64,000 bases of DNA, taken from Caenorhabditis elegans (taxonomy: Eukaryota; Nematoda; Chromadorea; Rhabditida; Rhabditidae). Positions 1-12,300 of the stretch are shown in pieces (the first letter of the stretch is position 1; every line of letters begins with the position of its first letter). Location of the stretch: contig NC_003281.10 of assembly GCF_000002985.6 (NCBI RefSeq), positions 2,666,001 through 2,730,000 of the forward strand. Direction: 5' to 3'. A program made the translations under genes and the position numbers. The notes below the pieces were generated by a model, which worked only from the letters and a program-made list of their open reading frames with translations, made no database searches and was not told the origin of the DNA.

Positions 1-328
1 AAAAGTTTGACTACAAAATTGAAAATGTGGCCAAAAAATTTGAAACTTAATCAATAAATCGAAAACGTCATCAAAAATTCAAAAATTCATTAAAAAACCT
101 AAAAGTTTTAATCAAATATTTGAGGAAAAAGTCAAAATTTTCAAAATTTGAGTAATACTAGGCAACGCCCCGAAAATGGGCGTGGTTTTTCACAGCTCGA
201 ATGTCCAAAAATATTACAATTTTAAGAGAGAAACAATTTTTTTGTATCCAAGAAAAAACTATTCAAAAATGTTGGCATTTTGACATTTTTTGGCCAAACT
301 TGATAATCAATTCAGCTCAAATTTTCAG
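1..328. other. A/T-rich intron upstream of first visible let-805 exon
   Basis: No coding sequence is supported here. The stretch is A/T-rich with repeated AAAATTT words and ends in a canonical acceptor (ATTTTCAG, AG at 327-328). It is therefore read as the 3' part of a let-805 intron; the 5' exons and signal peptide lie outside the window. Confidence 0.8.
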
Positions 329-3300
329 CCCCAACCCACACCCCATCCCATCTCCAAGTGGCCGCTCCAGACGCCAGCCACGTCCGTGTTCAATGGGCTC
401 TTCCACCACAATCCACATGGGGATGCTCGGATATTCAATTCGAAATCCAACCCGAAGAGCCACGTGGCCAACCTGCCGTCGTGCTCGGCAGCCATCAAAC
501 TTCTCATATTTTCAACTCGGCACCGAACCAAATGTGGTCCGTCAAGATCCGTGCAATCAACTCTGCCGGTCATTCTGCCTGGACTCCAGCTGCCCAGACA
601 AAGACCCCACCTGGAGGTGAACTGATCATTGGACCAGACGTCAGCTATCGACAGGGAAAACCAATCATCTCATGGAGATCAAAAGAGAATACCAATGATC
701 TTATTGAATCCTTCGTTTTGGAGTGGAAGTCGACAACTGAATCATCATGGAGACAACATCGCAATCCAATTCCTTATAATGGATGGCAACGTCCTTACTC
801 TGTAGATCTTGGGGAACTTCCACAGGGTCATACTTACCAAGTAAGAATTGTCGCCAAGGATCCTAACAGAGGAAATGCCTATACCTCCCCGGTTGTTCAA
901 GTTCAAACACAATCCCAGTGCAAGGCTCCCCGAAGAGCTCCAGCTGATGTTCAGGTCTCACCACTCGGACCAACTCAAATCCGTGTTCAATGGGCCCCAC
1001 TTCACGAGTCTGAATGGAATTGTGATCGCTTATGGTACATTGTCAAGCACTCCACTCCACAAAATCAGGGATTCAAGAACTTGACGAATGGAGAGAATTT
1101 TGTTGTATTCGACTCGGATCCATATACCCAATGGAACTTCGAAGTTCAAGCTGCCAATCCAGCTGGAGAATCCCAGTGGTCGAGAGCTCAATCGGCTCAG
1201 ACTCAGGGAGTTGCTCCGGGAGCTGTTGCGAACCTTCGTGTTCAACCAATTGGGCCAGATTCTCTTCAGTGCAGCTGGCAGCCACCAGTCAACCCGAATG
1301 GAAGAATTACTCAATACGAAGTCACCTATCAGCTTATTTCAAGGTAATTTTGAATTTTTGGGCAAAACTTTTTGATAACTTTAAATTGGAAATTTTTAAT
1401 TTGTGCCAGAATTTTTATTTTTGTGAAGCATTTAGCTTCAAACCCAGTATCGAAATTTCTAGCTACAAACTATAAACTATAAACTACAAACTACATTATT
1501 CATTTTCAGAGGAAATTGCGACAACAACCAGGAGGCTCCACGCACCATCACAGTCAACGGACCACACTTCACCATCACCGGACTCCACCCACACTCGAAG
1601 TACCGTGTCGGAGTGGCCGCCAAGTCAAACGTCGGAGCCGGAGAACGTGTCTCCCTGGAAATCCAGACCGATCAAGCTGCTCCAAGTGGTGCTCCATTAT
1701 ACCTCCGAACAGAGGACATTCGTCCAACTGATGTTAGTATTTCCTGGCAGGCACCACCATGCCTTCAGACCAATGGAGAAATCACCGAGTACGAGTACGA
1801 GGTAACTGCTGGAGATCGTAGACAGACAGTTCAAAAGACCACTGAAAACATCCGTGGAACACGTGCCAAGATTGAGAACCTCCAACCACAGACTCGCTAC
1901 AATGTCAAGGTTCGCGCGTACACGGCTCGTGGAGCAGGACCCTGGTCAACAGAGGTTCCATTCCAAACATCCGCTGGACAGCAAAACGTTCAGGCACCAG
2001 GATTCGTCAAGGTTCTTCACACCGGAGCCGACAATGCTCAACTTGTGTGGCAGTCTCCATACCCGAATCCAGGATATGTTGACAAGTACAAGTGCAGATA
2101 CGCTCCATCGGGAACACAGCAGTATCAGGAACGTCAGTTCCCAGCTGTGTCACCATGCCAACAACGTCAAATCGAACGTCAAAACTTGCCACAGTCACCA
2201 CCAGGATCGAGACTTCACTGCGGAAGAATTGAGAACCTGAGACCAGAGCAGACATATGACTTCCAAGTTTCCGCTCACGTCAAGGATTCCGGATGGGGAC
2301 CATACTCGCCGCCGGAGAGAACTAAGGTCACCGAATCTGCGGTTCAAGTCTTGTTTGTCAAGAAGATCGGAGGATCCGAGAACTCTCTGCACATCAATTG
2401 GGATGTTCGTCCAGATGATAAAAATAGAGTGACCGCTTTCAGAATCACAGTTGTTCCTCAAGATGGATCCCAGAGATCTCAAACGTTCAACGTTGATCGT
2501 GCCACTTATCAATACAGAATTGATAATCTTCGTCCAAGAACCACCTACAATGTAACTGTCTCTGCAGCTACCCACAAGGAAATGTGTGGAGGAACTGCCG
2601 CTGTGATGACAACTGATGCCGCAGCACTCACCGCATTGTCAACTGCTCCAAGAGTGATCGCTGAAGAGCCAACATCCATCACAATTGAATGGGAATCGCG
2701 TAACCGTGAGGCCGGTGGATTCATCGTTGAGTACCGTTTGGAGGGAGGTGCCTGGCAGCAGTATGCCCGTCGGATTCCAGCTCATCCATCTCAAACCACT
2801 TACACCGCAACTGTCGATGGACTCCCAACTAACGCCGTCGTCGACCTGAGAGTTCGTGTTGTGTCCCAGCAAAACGAGCAGAGCAACCCATCCCCCGAAG
2901 TTCGTGCAAGAACCAAATGTTCTCCACCAACGTCTCCACCACAGGGAGTTCGAGTCGATGCACCATCAACCAATGAAGTCAGAGTCTCATGGGCTCGTCC
3001 TGCAAAGAACACCTGGATGTGCGATCAGATGAATGTTGAAATCAGCTACCGAGTTGGAAATCAACCAGAAAAAGTTCTCACCGTTCCAGGAGATCAGACA
3101 GAGTATACCTTCCCAGCTGAGCCAAATCAAAGATGGGTTGTGAAGCTTCGCGCCACTAATCAAGTCGGATCCAGCCAATGGTCACCTGAACAATCGATCA
3201 CTACCCGACAAGGAGCTCCAGGATCCGTTAGAGATCTTCGTGTCAAGGCTCTGTCTCCAAACGAGGTTCACGTTCAATGGCTTGCTCCGTTGGTTCAACG

Positions 3301-6300
3301 TGGAACAATTGTCGGATACGACATCTCCTACCGATTGAAGCATCGTCTCGCCTGCCCAGAAGAGGAGCCAAGAGATGTCAGCAGAGACTTTGTTACAGTT
3401 TACAATCACAAGGATCTGGATTACACTATCACTGGTCTCCTGCCATACTCCCTCTACGAAGTTCGCGTTAGAGCCAGAACAACCGAGCTCGGTCCAGAGG
3501 AGACTAAAGAGGTATCCACTGAACAGCAGCCACCATCCTCTCCACCACTCAACTTGGAATCCACCTACGCCCTTGAACGTTCATTGTCCTTCCAATGGGA
3601 GCCAGTTGATTGCTCTCAACGACACGGACATGTTGTCAACTACGAGTATGAGATTCTTGGACAAGATGACTGGGCGAAGCTTGAGAGACAGATTGCCAAT
3701 ACTTCGGATCTTCGTGTCACTATCGATGGATTGACCCCATACACCAAGTATGTGATGAGAGTTAAGGCCTACAACTCGATTGGTGGAGGACCAAACACTG
3801 AGAATCTCGTTGTCATGACCGCCAAGGCTCAAGCCCCACTTCCACCACAGGATCTTGTAGTTGCTCAAGAAGGAACCAGCTTCTTCATGGTATCCTGGCT
3901 TCCACCATACCCACCATACGGCCCACACGATGCTTACAAGATCCGCTATCAACAGATCCCATCGGACGATTGGAAGGAGGTGGAGAAAGGAATCAAGGAT
4001 CCACTTCTTCAGTGCCCAGGAGAAAGTCCGAGATTCTGTTACAACGCAACTGGATTGGATTCAGGGCAACAGTTCAAGATTCAAGTTGCGACAAGAATTG
4101 AGGGAGGAAGCTACGGACCATGGTCATCGTTGGTGATTGCTAACACGCTTCAAGTACTTCCAGATGCTCCGAGAGCAATTCATCTTATTGAGAAGACTGA
4201 TCACTCTTTGCATATCAGATGGGTTCCACCAATTGATCCAAAGGGATATGTTACTCAATATCGTGTATCCATTGTCTCCCTTGATGATGTTAACGATAAG
4301 AAGAGAACCCATATCGTCAATCATCCAACTTTAACCTATCTCTTTGAAGAACTAAACCCTGAGACTTCCTATAACATTTCAATCTCAGCTGGAACCAAAC
4401 AAGGATTCGGAAGAGAGATCTGGACCCGATATACAACTGATCCATTCAATATCCCAGTTGTTGGAACTATGCCAACTGTTACTCCAGACGGTGCGAATGC
4501 TCTTGATGTTCAATGGAATGCAGTTTTGGATCCAAAGAATCGTGTCAAGGGATACATCATTGAAATCAGAAATTCTGATACTCCAGTCTGGCAGGAAATC
4601 GGAGGTGTTACTAATCACGACGCCGGAAAATCAACCTACTTCAAGAAGCTCACCGGACTCGATTCCGACACCCTCTACTTCATCAGAATCAAGGTTGTCG
4701 ATCAACGTCAAAGAGTCGGAGTTCCATCCCCTGAAGCCCAGGCTCGTACTGGATGTGCTGCTCCACTATCCCCACCAACTAATTTGAACTTGGCTTCACC
4801 ATCCAATGTGCAAGTACGTGTCTCGTGGCAGGCTCCAAACCAGAACTCATGGAAGTGCTCTGCAATCAGATACAAGCTCGAGTACATCAACGGAACCGAG
4901 GGAAGAAAGCAGATCGATCTACCAAGCTCTTCAATCGAGCATCTCTTTGACTCAAAATCCAACACCAAATGGACTGTCAGAATTCGTACTGAAAATGACG
5001 CTGGATCTTCCGAATGGAGTAAGGAGCTGTCGATCACCACTTCAGAAGGAGCTCCAGGACCAGTTGAAGGGCTCACCGCCAAGCCAACTGGCCCAACCAG
5101 TATTGTTGCTAGATGGAAGCCACCACGTGATCCAAATGGAGTTATCACTGGATACACTCTTACCTATCAGCTCAAGTCGATCGGAGAATGCGGACCACGT
5201 AGTTCTACGCCAATCGAGAAGCACGTTAAGAATGAGGAAGAAACTTTGGAGGGACTACTTCCAGATTCCACATATGAAATCCATGTTGTTGCTCACACTT
5301 CTCATGCTGGACCACAATCTTCGGTTGTCACTGTGACTACTGAAGAAGCTGCTCCAACTGGACCACCACAGAATGTTCGTGCTGGATCAGTCACCTCATC
5401 AAGAGCTGATATTACATGGACTCAACCAGAATGCGAGCAACGGAACGGAAAGATCACGGATTACGAGTATGAGCTCTGGAGTATGGATACATGGGCTGAC
5501 AACTCTACTGGACACAATCCAACTGAACGTCTCAATCTTGATCAGCTGATCCCATACACCCAATACCAGATCAGAGTCCGAGCAATCAATAAGGAAGGAG
5601 ATGGACCATTCTCTGAATGGGTTCCATTCACCACCTCTGCCACAAATCCACCAGCACCAAGTGATCTTCAAGAAGAGGCCACATTCCCACACGCCATCGA
5701 AATCTCATGGCTTCCACCAACTCCCCCACATGGAAACATTGACTTCTACAAGGTTCGGTACACTCCATCGGGAGAGGCAAACTACAGAGAGATCCGTGTT
5801 GAGACTGATCGTTTGGAATGCTCCGACTCGAACAAGAAGGATCGACTGTGCTACAGACTCAGCGACTTGGATCCAGAGCAAGAGTATGACATTCAGGTGT
5901 CTGCCCATACTGAAGGAGGTGGCTGGTCTGAATGGTCTGATGAACTGACTTCTAGAACTCAGCAGCAGAACATTCCAGTTTTGGAGAGAGAACTTGAAGT
6001 TACTGATAAGACCTCTAACTCGATCTCTTTGAAATGGGAAGGGCTTCCACAGGATCAGGCTACTCACGTTGTCGGATACGTTTTGGAGTTCAAGTCTGAA
6101 GATGATAATGCAGAATGGCAAGAGTACAATGGTGTTGTGAAGCATCGTAAGACATCCAGTGACTACAAGATCACTGTCAAACAACTCGAAACCGCTACAC
6201 TCTACTTCTTCCGTCTCCGCGTCGTTGGAAAGAATGACAAGAGAGGACAACCTGGACCAGAAACCAAGGAGACAACTTCATGTGGAAAGCCTGAAGCTCC

Positions 6301-9300
6301 ACCAGAGAGCCTGAAGCTTGAAAGTTTGGACTTTGAGACATTGAAGATCACCTGGACGCCACCAGAGGAGAGCACTTGGAGATGCGACAACGTTGAATAC
6401 CTCATCGACTTTGTTAACACCACGTCTCGTGGAAACTGGACCGTCAGTACTGATGCACCATCGGAGCTTATTGTTCCAACTCAGCCGGGAACCAAGTGGG
6501 ATGTCAAGATCAGAACTCAGACTGTCGAAGACTCTGGAAAACCACAAGCTTCCAGGTGGAGCGATCGTGTCAGTATCACAACTCAGTCGCTTCCTGGAGA
6601 GATCTTCGTCACCGTTGAGCCAAAGGGTCCAAGAGAGGCTCTTGTCACCTGGGAGCTGCCGGACAAGGATCAGAAGTGGAACTATGGAGTTGATATAACC
6701 TACAAGCTGAAGCAGCTCGGAGGATGTAATGAGGTTCAGACAGGAGCCAAGGAACCTGTGACACTGCTTAATGTTCAAGAAAAGCAAATACCACTTGAGA
6801 ACCTGCAACCAGGATCACTTTATGAAGTTTCCGTCACTCCAAGAAGACCACCATCTCTTCACTCTTCAATCGTCACACCGAAGACCGTCAGAACCTTCCG
6901 TACCAAGAATGATGTTCCAACTGGACCACCACAGAACTTGCAGTCAACTGTTAGAAAGGACAGCGAGCTTGGATTCAAATGGGATGCTCCAGAGTGTATT
7001 CAACAAAACGGAAACATCACTCAATACGAGTTCGAATTGGTTGGCCTGGATGAGTGGAATGAGGGAACTCGCGAGGGAGTCACACCACGTCAGAACACTC
7101 TTATTGATCAGTTGCAGCCTGGAAGTCTCTACCGTATCAAGGTTCGTGCTTACACTGCAGAAGGACCTGGACCATGGTCGGATTCCCTTGAGATCAGAAC
7201 TACCGGAAGTGAACTTGGACCACCAAGAGAGCTCACTGCTGTTCAGACCAAGGCAACTCAGATCCAACTTACATGGCTTCCACCATACCCGGAGAAGGCT
7301 ATCGTCACCGCCTACAGAATCAGATACAGTCCAAGAGCCGATGATTCCAACCCAACTGAAGTCGAGCTGTCTGGAGACGACTTGACATGCAGTGGATACA
7401 AGAGTCCGATCATCACCTCTGCTAATCTCTGCGCCACTATCAAGGGACTTCAGCCATCTACCACATACCGATTCGCTGTTCAAGGACAATCTTCATCTGG
7501 AAACTGGGGAGAATGGTCTTCGGATTACTTCTCAACCACTAGAAATGATGACAATGAACTTTTGGGTGGAAGCTTGAAGCTTCTCTCTGCAGGACATGAT
7601 AACTTGAAGGTCAAGTGGACACCACCAGCAGTCATCGGGGAGAAGATCGACAAATATGACATCTTCATTTCGGTCGCATCGGTTCTTGATCAGAACCCGA
7701 AGAAGTTTGATGTCAACGGACAAACCACTGATTATCACTTCAGACATTTGGATTCAGTTACTCAGTACAACGTGACAGTTCAAGGAACATCCGAAGGAAA
7801 CAAGCTCTGGTTCATCTCTTCAGTATTCTCCACCACCGACTTCGCCGAAGGACTTCTTAACTGGCTTCCAGCTCCAACAGATCTCCATCTCATCGAGAAG
7901 AGTGACACTATGCTCCATGTAGATTGGGTGCCACCAGAGATCTTCGACCCCGAACAGCGAGAACTCATCACTCACCATCGCGTCACAATTGCTCCATTCG
8001 ACCCGACAACCGGAAAGACTGGACCATCCAAGAACTACACCGTCCCATATCCTGGAAACTCGATCAAATTCGAGGGACTCCGCCCGGAAACCATCTACAA
8101 CATCACTGTGCAAGCTGGAACCAACTCTGGCTACGGACACATTCTGTGGGGAACCTACAGTACTCTGGCTCCAGGACAACGACACATTCTTCGACTTCTG
8201 AACAGAACACCGACGACATTGAACGTCGCCTGGGAGCCAGTTTGGGGACGTTCTCATTCGGGATACACGCTCACCGCTCGCACTCTCTACTCAGTTTACG
8301 GAAATGTCAGACTCCAACAGATCAAGACATTCGACGTGGACGCTTCTGAAACCGAGTTTGTGATTCGTGGATTGCATCCAAGCACTGTCTACAATGTAAC
8401 TCTGACACCAAAGGATCATAATGAGGTCGCCTGGGGTGCCTACGCAACTCTTCCACCTGGTTGGTTCGTTGTCAAGAATCTCAAGCAGTGTGACAAGACC
8501 GATTTTGCTGTCTCGATGTCTTGGGAGCCAGTGGAGCTTGACATGGCTTCTGACTACCAAGTGAGATATCTCCGTTTGAAGGAGCACGATGGAATCTGGA
8601 CTGAAGAAGAAGCACGACCAGCTAAAGAGTTGTTATGTCCAAAGGATGGATGTGGAAGACTTTGCTACCTGGTGTTCAACCTGCCACATAACCCAACTGA
8701 ATATGTGTTCCAGGTATGTTAAGGCTAAGGAAGCTTATAGAGAAGAGAGGGTTTCAGGTTCGCGCCAAGGTTGATGGAGAATGGAATCATTGGAAGTCCG
8801 CGCCGAAGAAGATGACCAGCAGTGAGCCATTAAGTGTAAGTTGAAAATTTTTTAGTCCATTATTTTTGACTCCGAATACTTTTTTGGCTATTCTGTAAAA
8901 ACCAGTATTTGTAGACCTACATATGTTCATTTTACAACAGTGATTTTAGATAAATTAAAAAAAAATTCAGCTTTTACAATTCCAAATTTCAGATCCGTCG
9001 TAGCTGCTGCATCGTTCCACCACCATACTTTGTCGATAACATCGGCGCCCCAGGAACCTTCTGGGAAGTCGACGTGAACCCGGCCGCCACTGAAAACAAT
9101 GTCACCCGCTACTACGTCGTCGTCGACGAGCGTGATCCACCAGGAGACACCAACTGGACCGAGTTGACCGATAAGGTGACAGCCAACAAGATGAAGATCC
9201 CATACTATGTCGCCGCGTCGTTCAATCTGGAAACACTGCCCGAGCCGAGAAAGGTGCGCATCGGAGATGGTTCGGTGATTGGTGGATACTTGAATTATCC

Positions 9301-12300
9301 GCTTGTCAAGGGAAAGAAGTACAACTATGAGGTGTATACGATTTGGAATGTTACTGGAGCTCCGTTGGTGGGAAGACTTAGAGGTATGTCGGGGGGAAAA
9401 CTAGGAGGCAAGGTTGAAGACGGGTGCTGCGGGGGAGTTGTGAGAGCTACTGAGAAGGTTTTATGAAAAAAGAATTCCTGAGGATTAGTCATTGGCTTAG
9501 GCTTAGTCTTAGGCTTAGGCTTCGGCATAGGCTTAGTCGTAGATCTATGCCTAGGCTTAGGCTTAGGCTTGGGCTTGAGCTTAAGCTGAGGCTTAGGCTT
9601 TGGTCTAGGTTTTGGCTTTTGCTTAGGTTAAGGTTTAGGCTTAGGCTTAAACTTAGGCTTAGGCTTAGTCGTAGGCTTAGGCTTAGGCTTAGGATTAGGT
9701 TTAGACCTAGGCTTAGGATTAGGCTTACGCTTAGGCTTAGGATTAGGTTTAGACCTAGGCTTAGGATTAGGCTTAGGCTTCGGCGGGCGACAATGCCAAC
9801 GTTGTTTTCAGAACTTTTTTTTTAATGGAAAAAGGAAAAAAGTCCTTCCTAAACCCTTTAGTCCGTTTTCAAAATTGTTTTGTTGTCAACGAGCCTGAAA
9901 GTTTTTTCCGCGTAATCCCTTGATTTGGTCCGGAAATTCTGAAAAATGCAAGCCTAGGCTTATTGGACCCTGAAAACAAGTTTTCTCTAAGGTTCTAGAA
10001 AACTAATCCTTTAAGGACCTCTTCCGGAAGAAACAGGTGGCCCTGTAAGCTCGGCTTAGGAGCCTGAAACAGCGATGAATGCCATTTAGAGTACAAATAG
10101 TATAAAAACTATTAAAAAACCTTGATGACCAACACATTTTCCGTTCCGCCACACACATACTTCAACCCCAGATAATCAAACATACACACGCAGGATGCTG
10201 CAGCGTCGCAAAAGCGTCTCGAGAAATAATGCGAATCATCAAACAATAGCAAGCGCGCGTCGCGCGTTGTGTTGTATAAATGATAACGCTTTTGATTGAT
10301 ACAAGAGATGGAGGCGGAGGTGAGAAACAGACAGATTCCTTTACTTGGGTGTGGTTGTTCCCTCCCGGGTGTGTGGCCTTCTCCTCAGCCCCGTCTTCTT
10401 CACAAAATTTCACTCAAAAACTTTGTTTCTTGATTATTTGATGATAAACAAGGTTTACGACCTGCTATAGTTAGTCTCTTAAAAAAAGAGTAATGTCCGC
10501 ATATCCTGATGGTGAGTTAATCCTTAAAATCCCTAAAATATTTAAGATTCAAATAGTTGGGGTTGGCTGTTCAACCGAATCCTACTTCAATGGATTCTCT
10601 TACCGCTCGCCGCGATACTCCTCTTGATATGTCTCATCTGGTGTATTAGTAAATTCTGCAAAGAGTTAGTGGTCATAGTGTGAATTGCATGAAGCCTCTA
10701 AAATCTTTTTTCCTGAAATCCCCTCTTCCCAAACATCTCCCCTATTAACTCTTAATTTCAGCCTCTCCATACATCACATCATCATGGCCATGGTGGTGGC
10801 TGTTGCTCCCACTTCTTGCCGCCCTTTTATTGACTCTTCTCTGCTGTTGTATTCCGTGGTGCTTGAAACGGTTAATACCCTCTTTTCTTTTTAATCGATT
10901 TTTCAAACTAACCTCGAACTTTGCAGTGGAACTTTTGAATTAACAAAAATGGATACGGTAATTTCAGATGCGAAAATCCCAAAAACTTACTCTCTCCATG
11001 AATAAGCCTATTAAAAGTTGTACTATAACTTATTTGAAACGTGAAAGTCTAGTCCAGAAAGATCTATACAATAAGTTCCTAAAAAGCCTAGACATCATGA
11101 TTCTAATCTTTTCTGGGTTATCGGGCTCTAGGGGCTATTTTTAGTCGCTTAACGGCTTAGCACTTATATAGCATATAGATCGATATGGTCCATATAGCCC
11201 GATGTTCTATTGAGGTCAATGAGGCGAGACGGCCTTTAGGGTTTTTATACTATTTTTGTGTTTTGACCTTTAAGAATAGTGTACCTTAATGGTCATATAG
11301 GTCTTGCTGGTTCAATGAATTATCAATCATGCTTTATTAAATTAATAGAAAATATTTTTTTAAAGGTTATATGAATTTGAACCTTACAATTATTGACTTA
11401 AATCCTGGTTGCCCTGTACGTTTTATAGGTTCAATGAAAATATGTTTCAGGTGTTTTCAAATTAATCACGTACAGTGCTAATAAGGTTATACAAATGTTG
11501 TACCTTAATGACCCAATAGTTTTTATAGGTTCAGGCTGTTCAGATATTATTAAGTGAATAGAGTATATTGTTTAAATTTAAATTTGGTTTATTTAACTTG
11601 ATAATGCAATTTAACAGCATCACATTTGAAACAGCAATGTTAATAAAGTTATATAAATTTGTACCTTAGTGACTTATACCCCAGGTGATCTATAGTTTTT
11701 TAAAGTTCTATTAATATCGTTGAAATTTTATTGACTCAATATACTTTTTTTTTACTATGCTTAGGATACTAGCTTTTAAAATCAATCTGAAATTACTGTA
11801 CCTCACATTTTTATTTCACCATGCAAGGTTTTTAGTTTGCATTTCTAACCATTTAGTGTCCATTCTCAATATTTCATTATTTCCAGTCGCTACCGGTCTA
11901 GCAAAGAACACAGCCGTCTAGTCACCAATGGACAACACGCTCCACTGCTCGAAGAGCAAAAGGCGGGCATGAATGAGAACATGCGTCAGCTGGAGACTCG
12001 ACTCGACAAGATGAGAGGAGCAGTTGATGGAAGAGGTGAGTGAGATTTTGGGTGTGGTGGTGGTCATTGAGAATCGGACATAAACGATGTAATGATGTGA
12101 CAGCAGCACCACCACGCCCTTTTCTTGAACAATTAACTAATTTGAGTGATTTTCAGCCCGTGGAGATTTCGAAGATGGATACATGAAGGGATACAAGGAC
12201 GCTAACAAGTTGGGAAGTGCCCACGCCGCCAGAAGACGGTTAGATGATGACTATGGAACCCGCGATGATCGCTTCCATGAGGGATATGTCAAGGGTCTTA

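Noticed and set aside
325..573. Minus-strand and +1/+2 frames over let-805, such as 325-573 (-) and 5705-6250 (-)
   Set aside because: Shadow frames opposite strongly coding FN3 exons; no splice signals or family similarity.
9463..9825. Open frame of 120 residues rich in Arg-Leu repeats
   Set aside because: It is the translation of the TTAGGC telomere-like array; any hexamer array gives open dipeptide frames.
10308..10321. Another possible short first exon of let-805 (ATGGAGGCGGAG followed by GTGAGA)
   Set aside because: Its donor leaves phase 0, whereas the exon at 10762 needs one leftover base, so it would be frameshifted.
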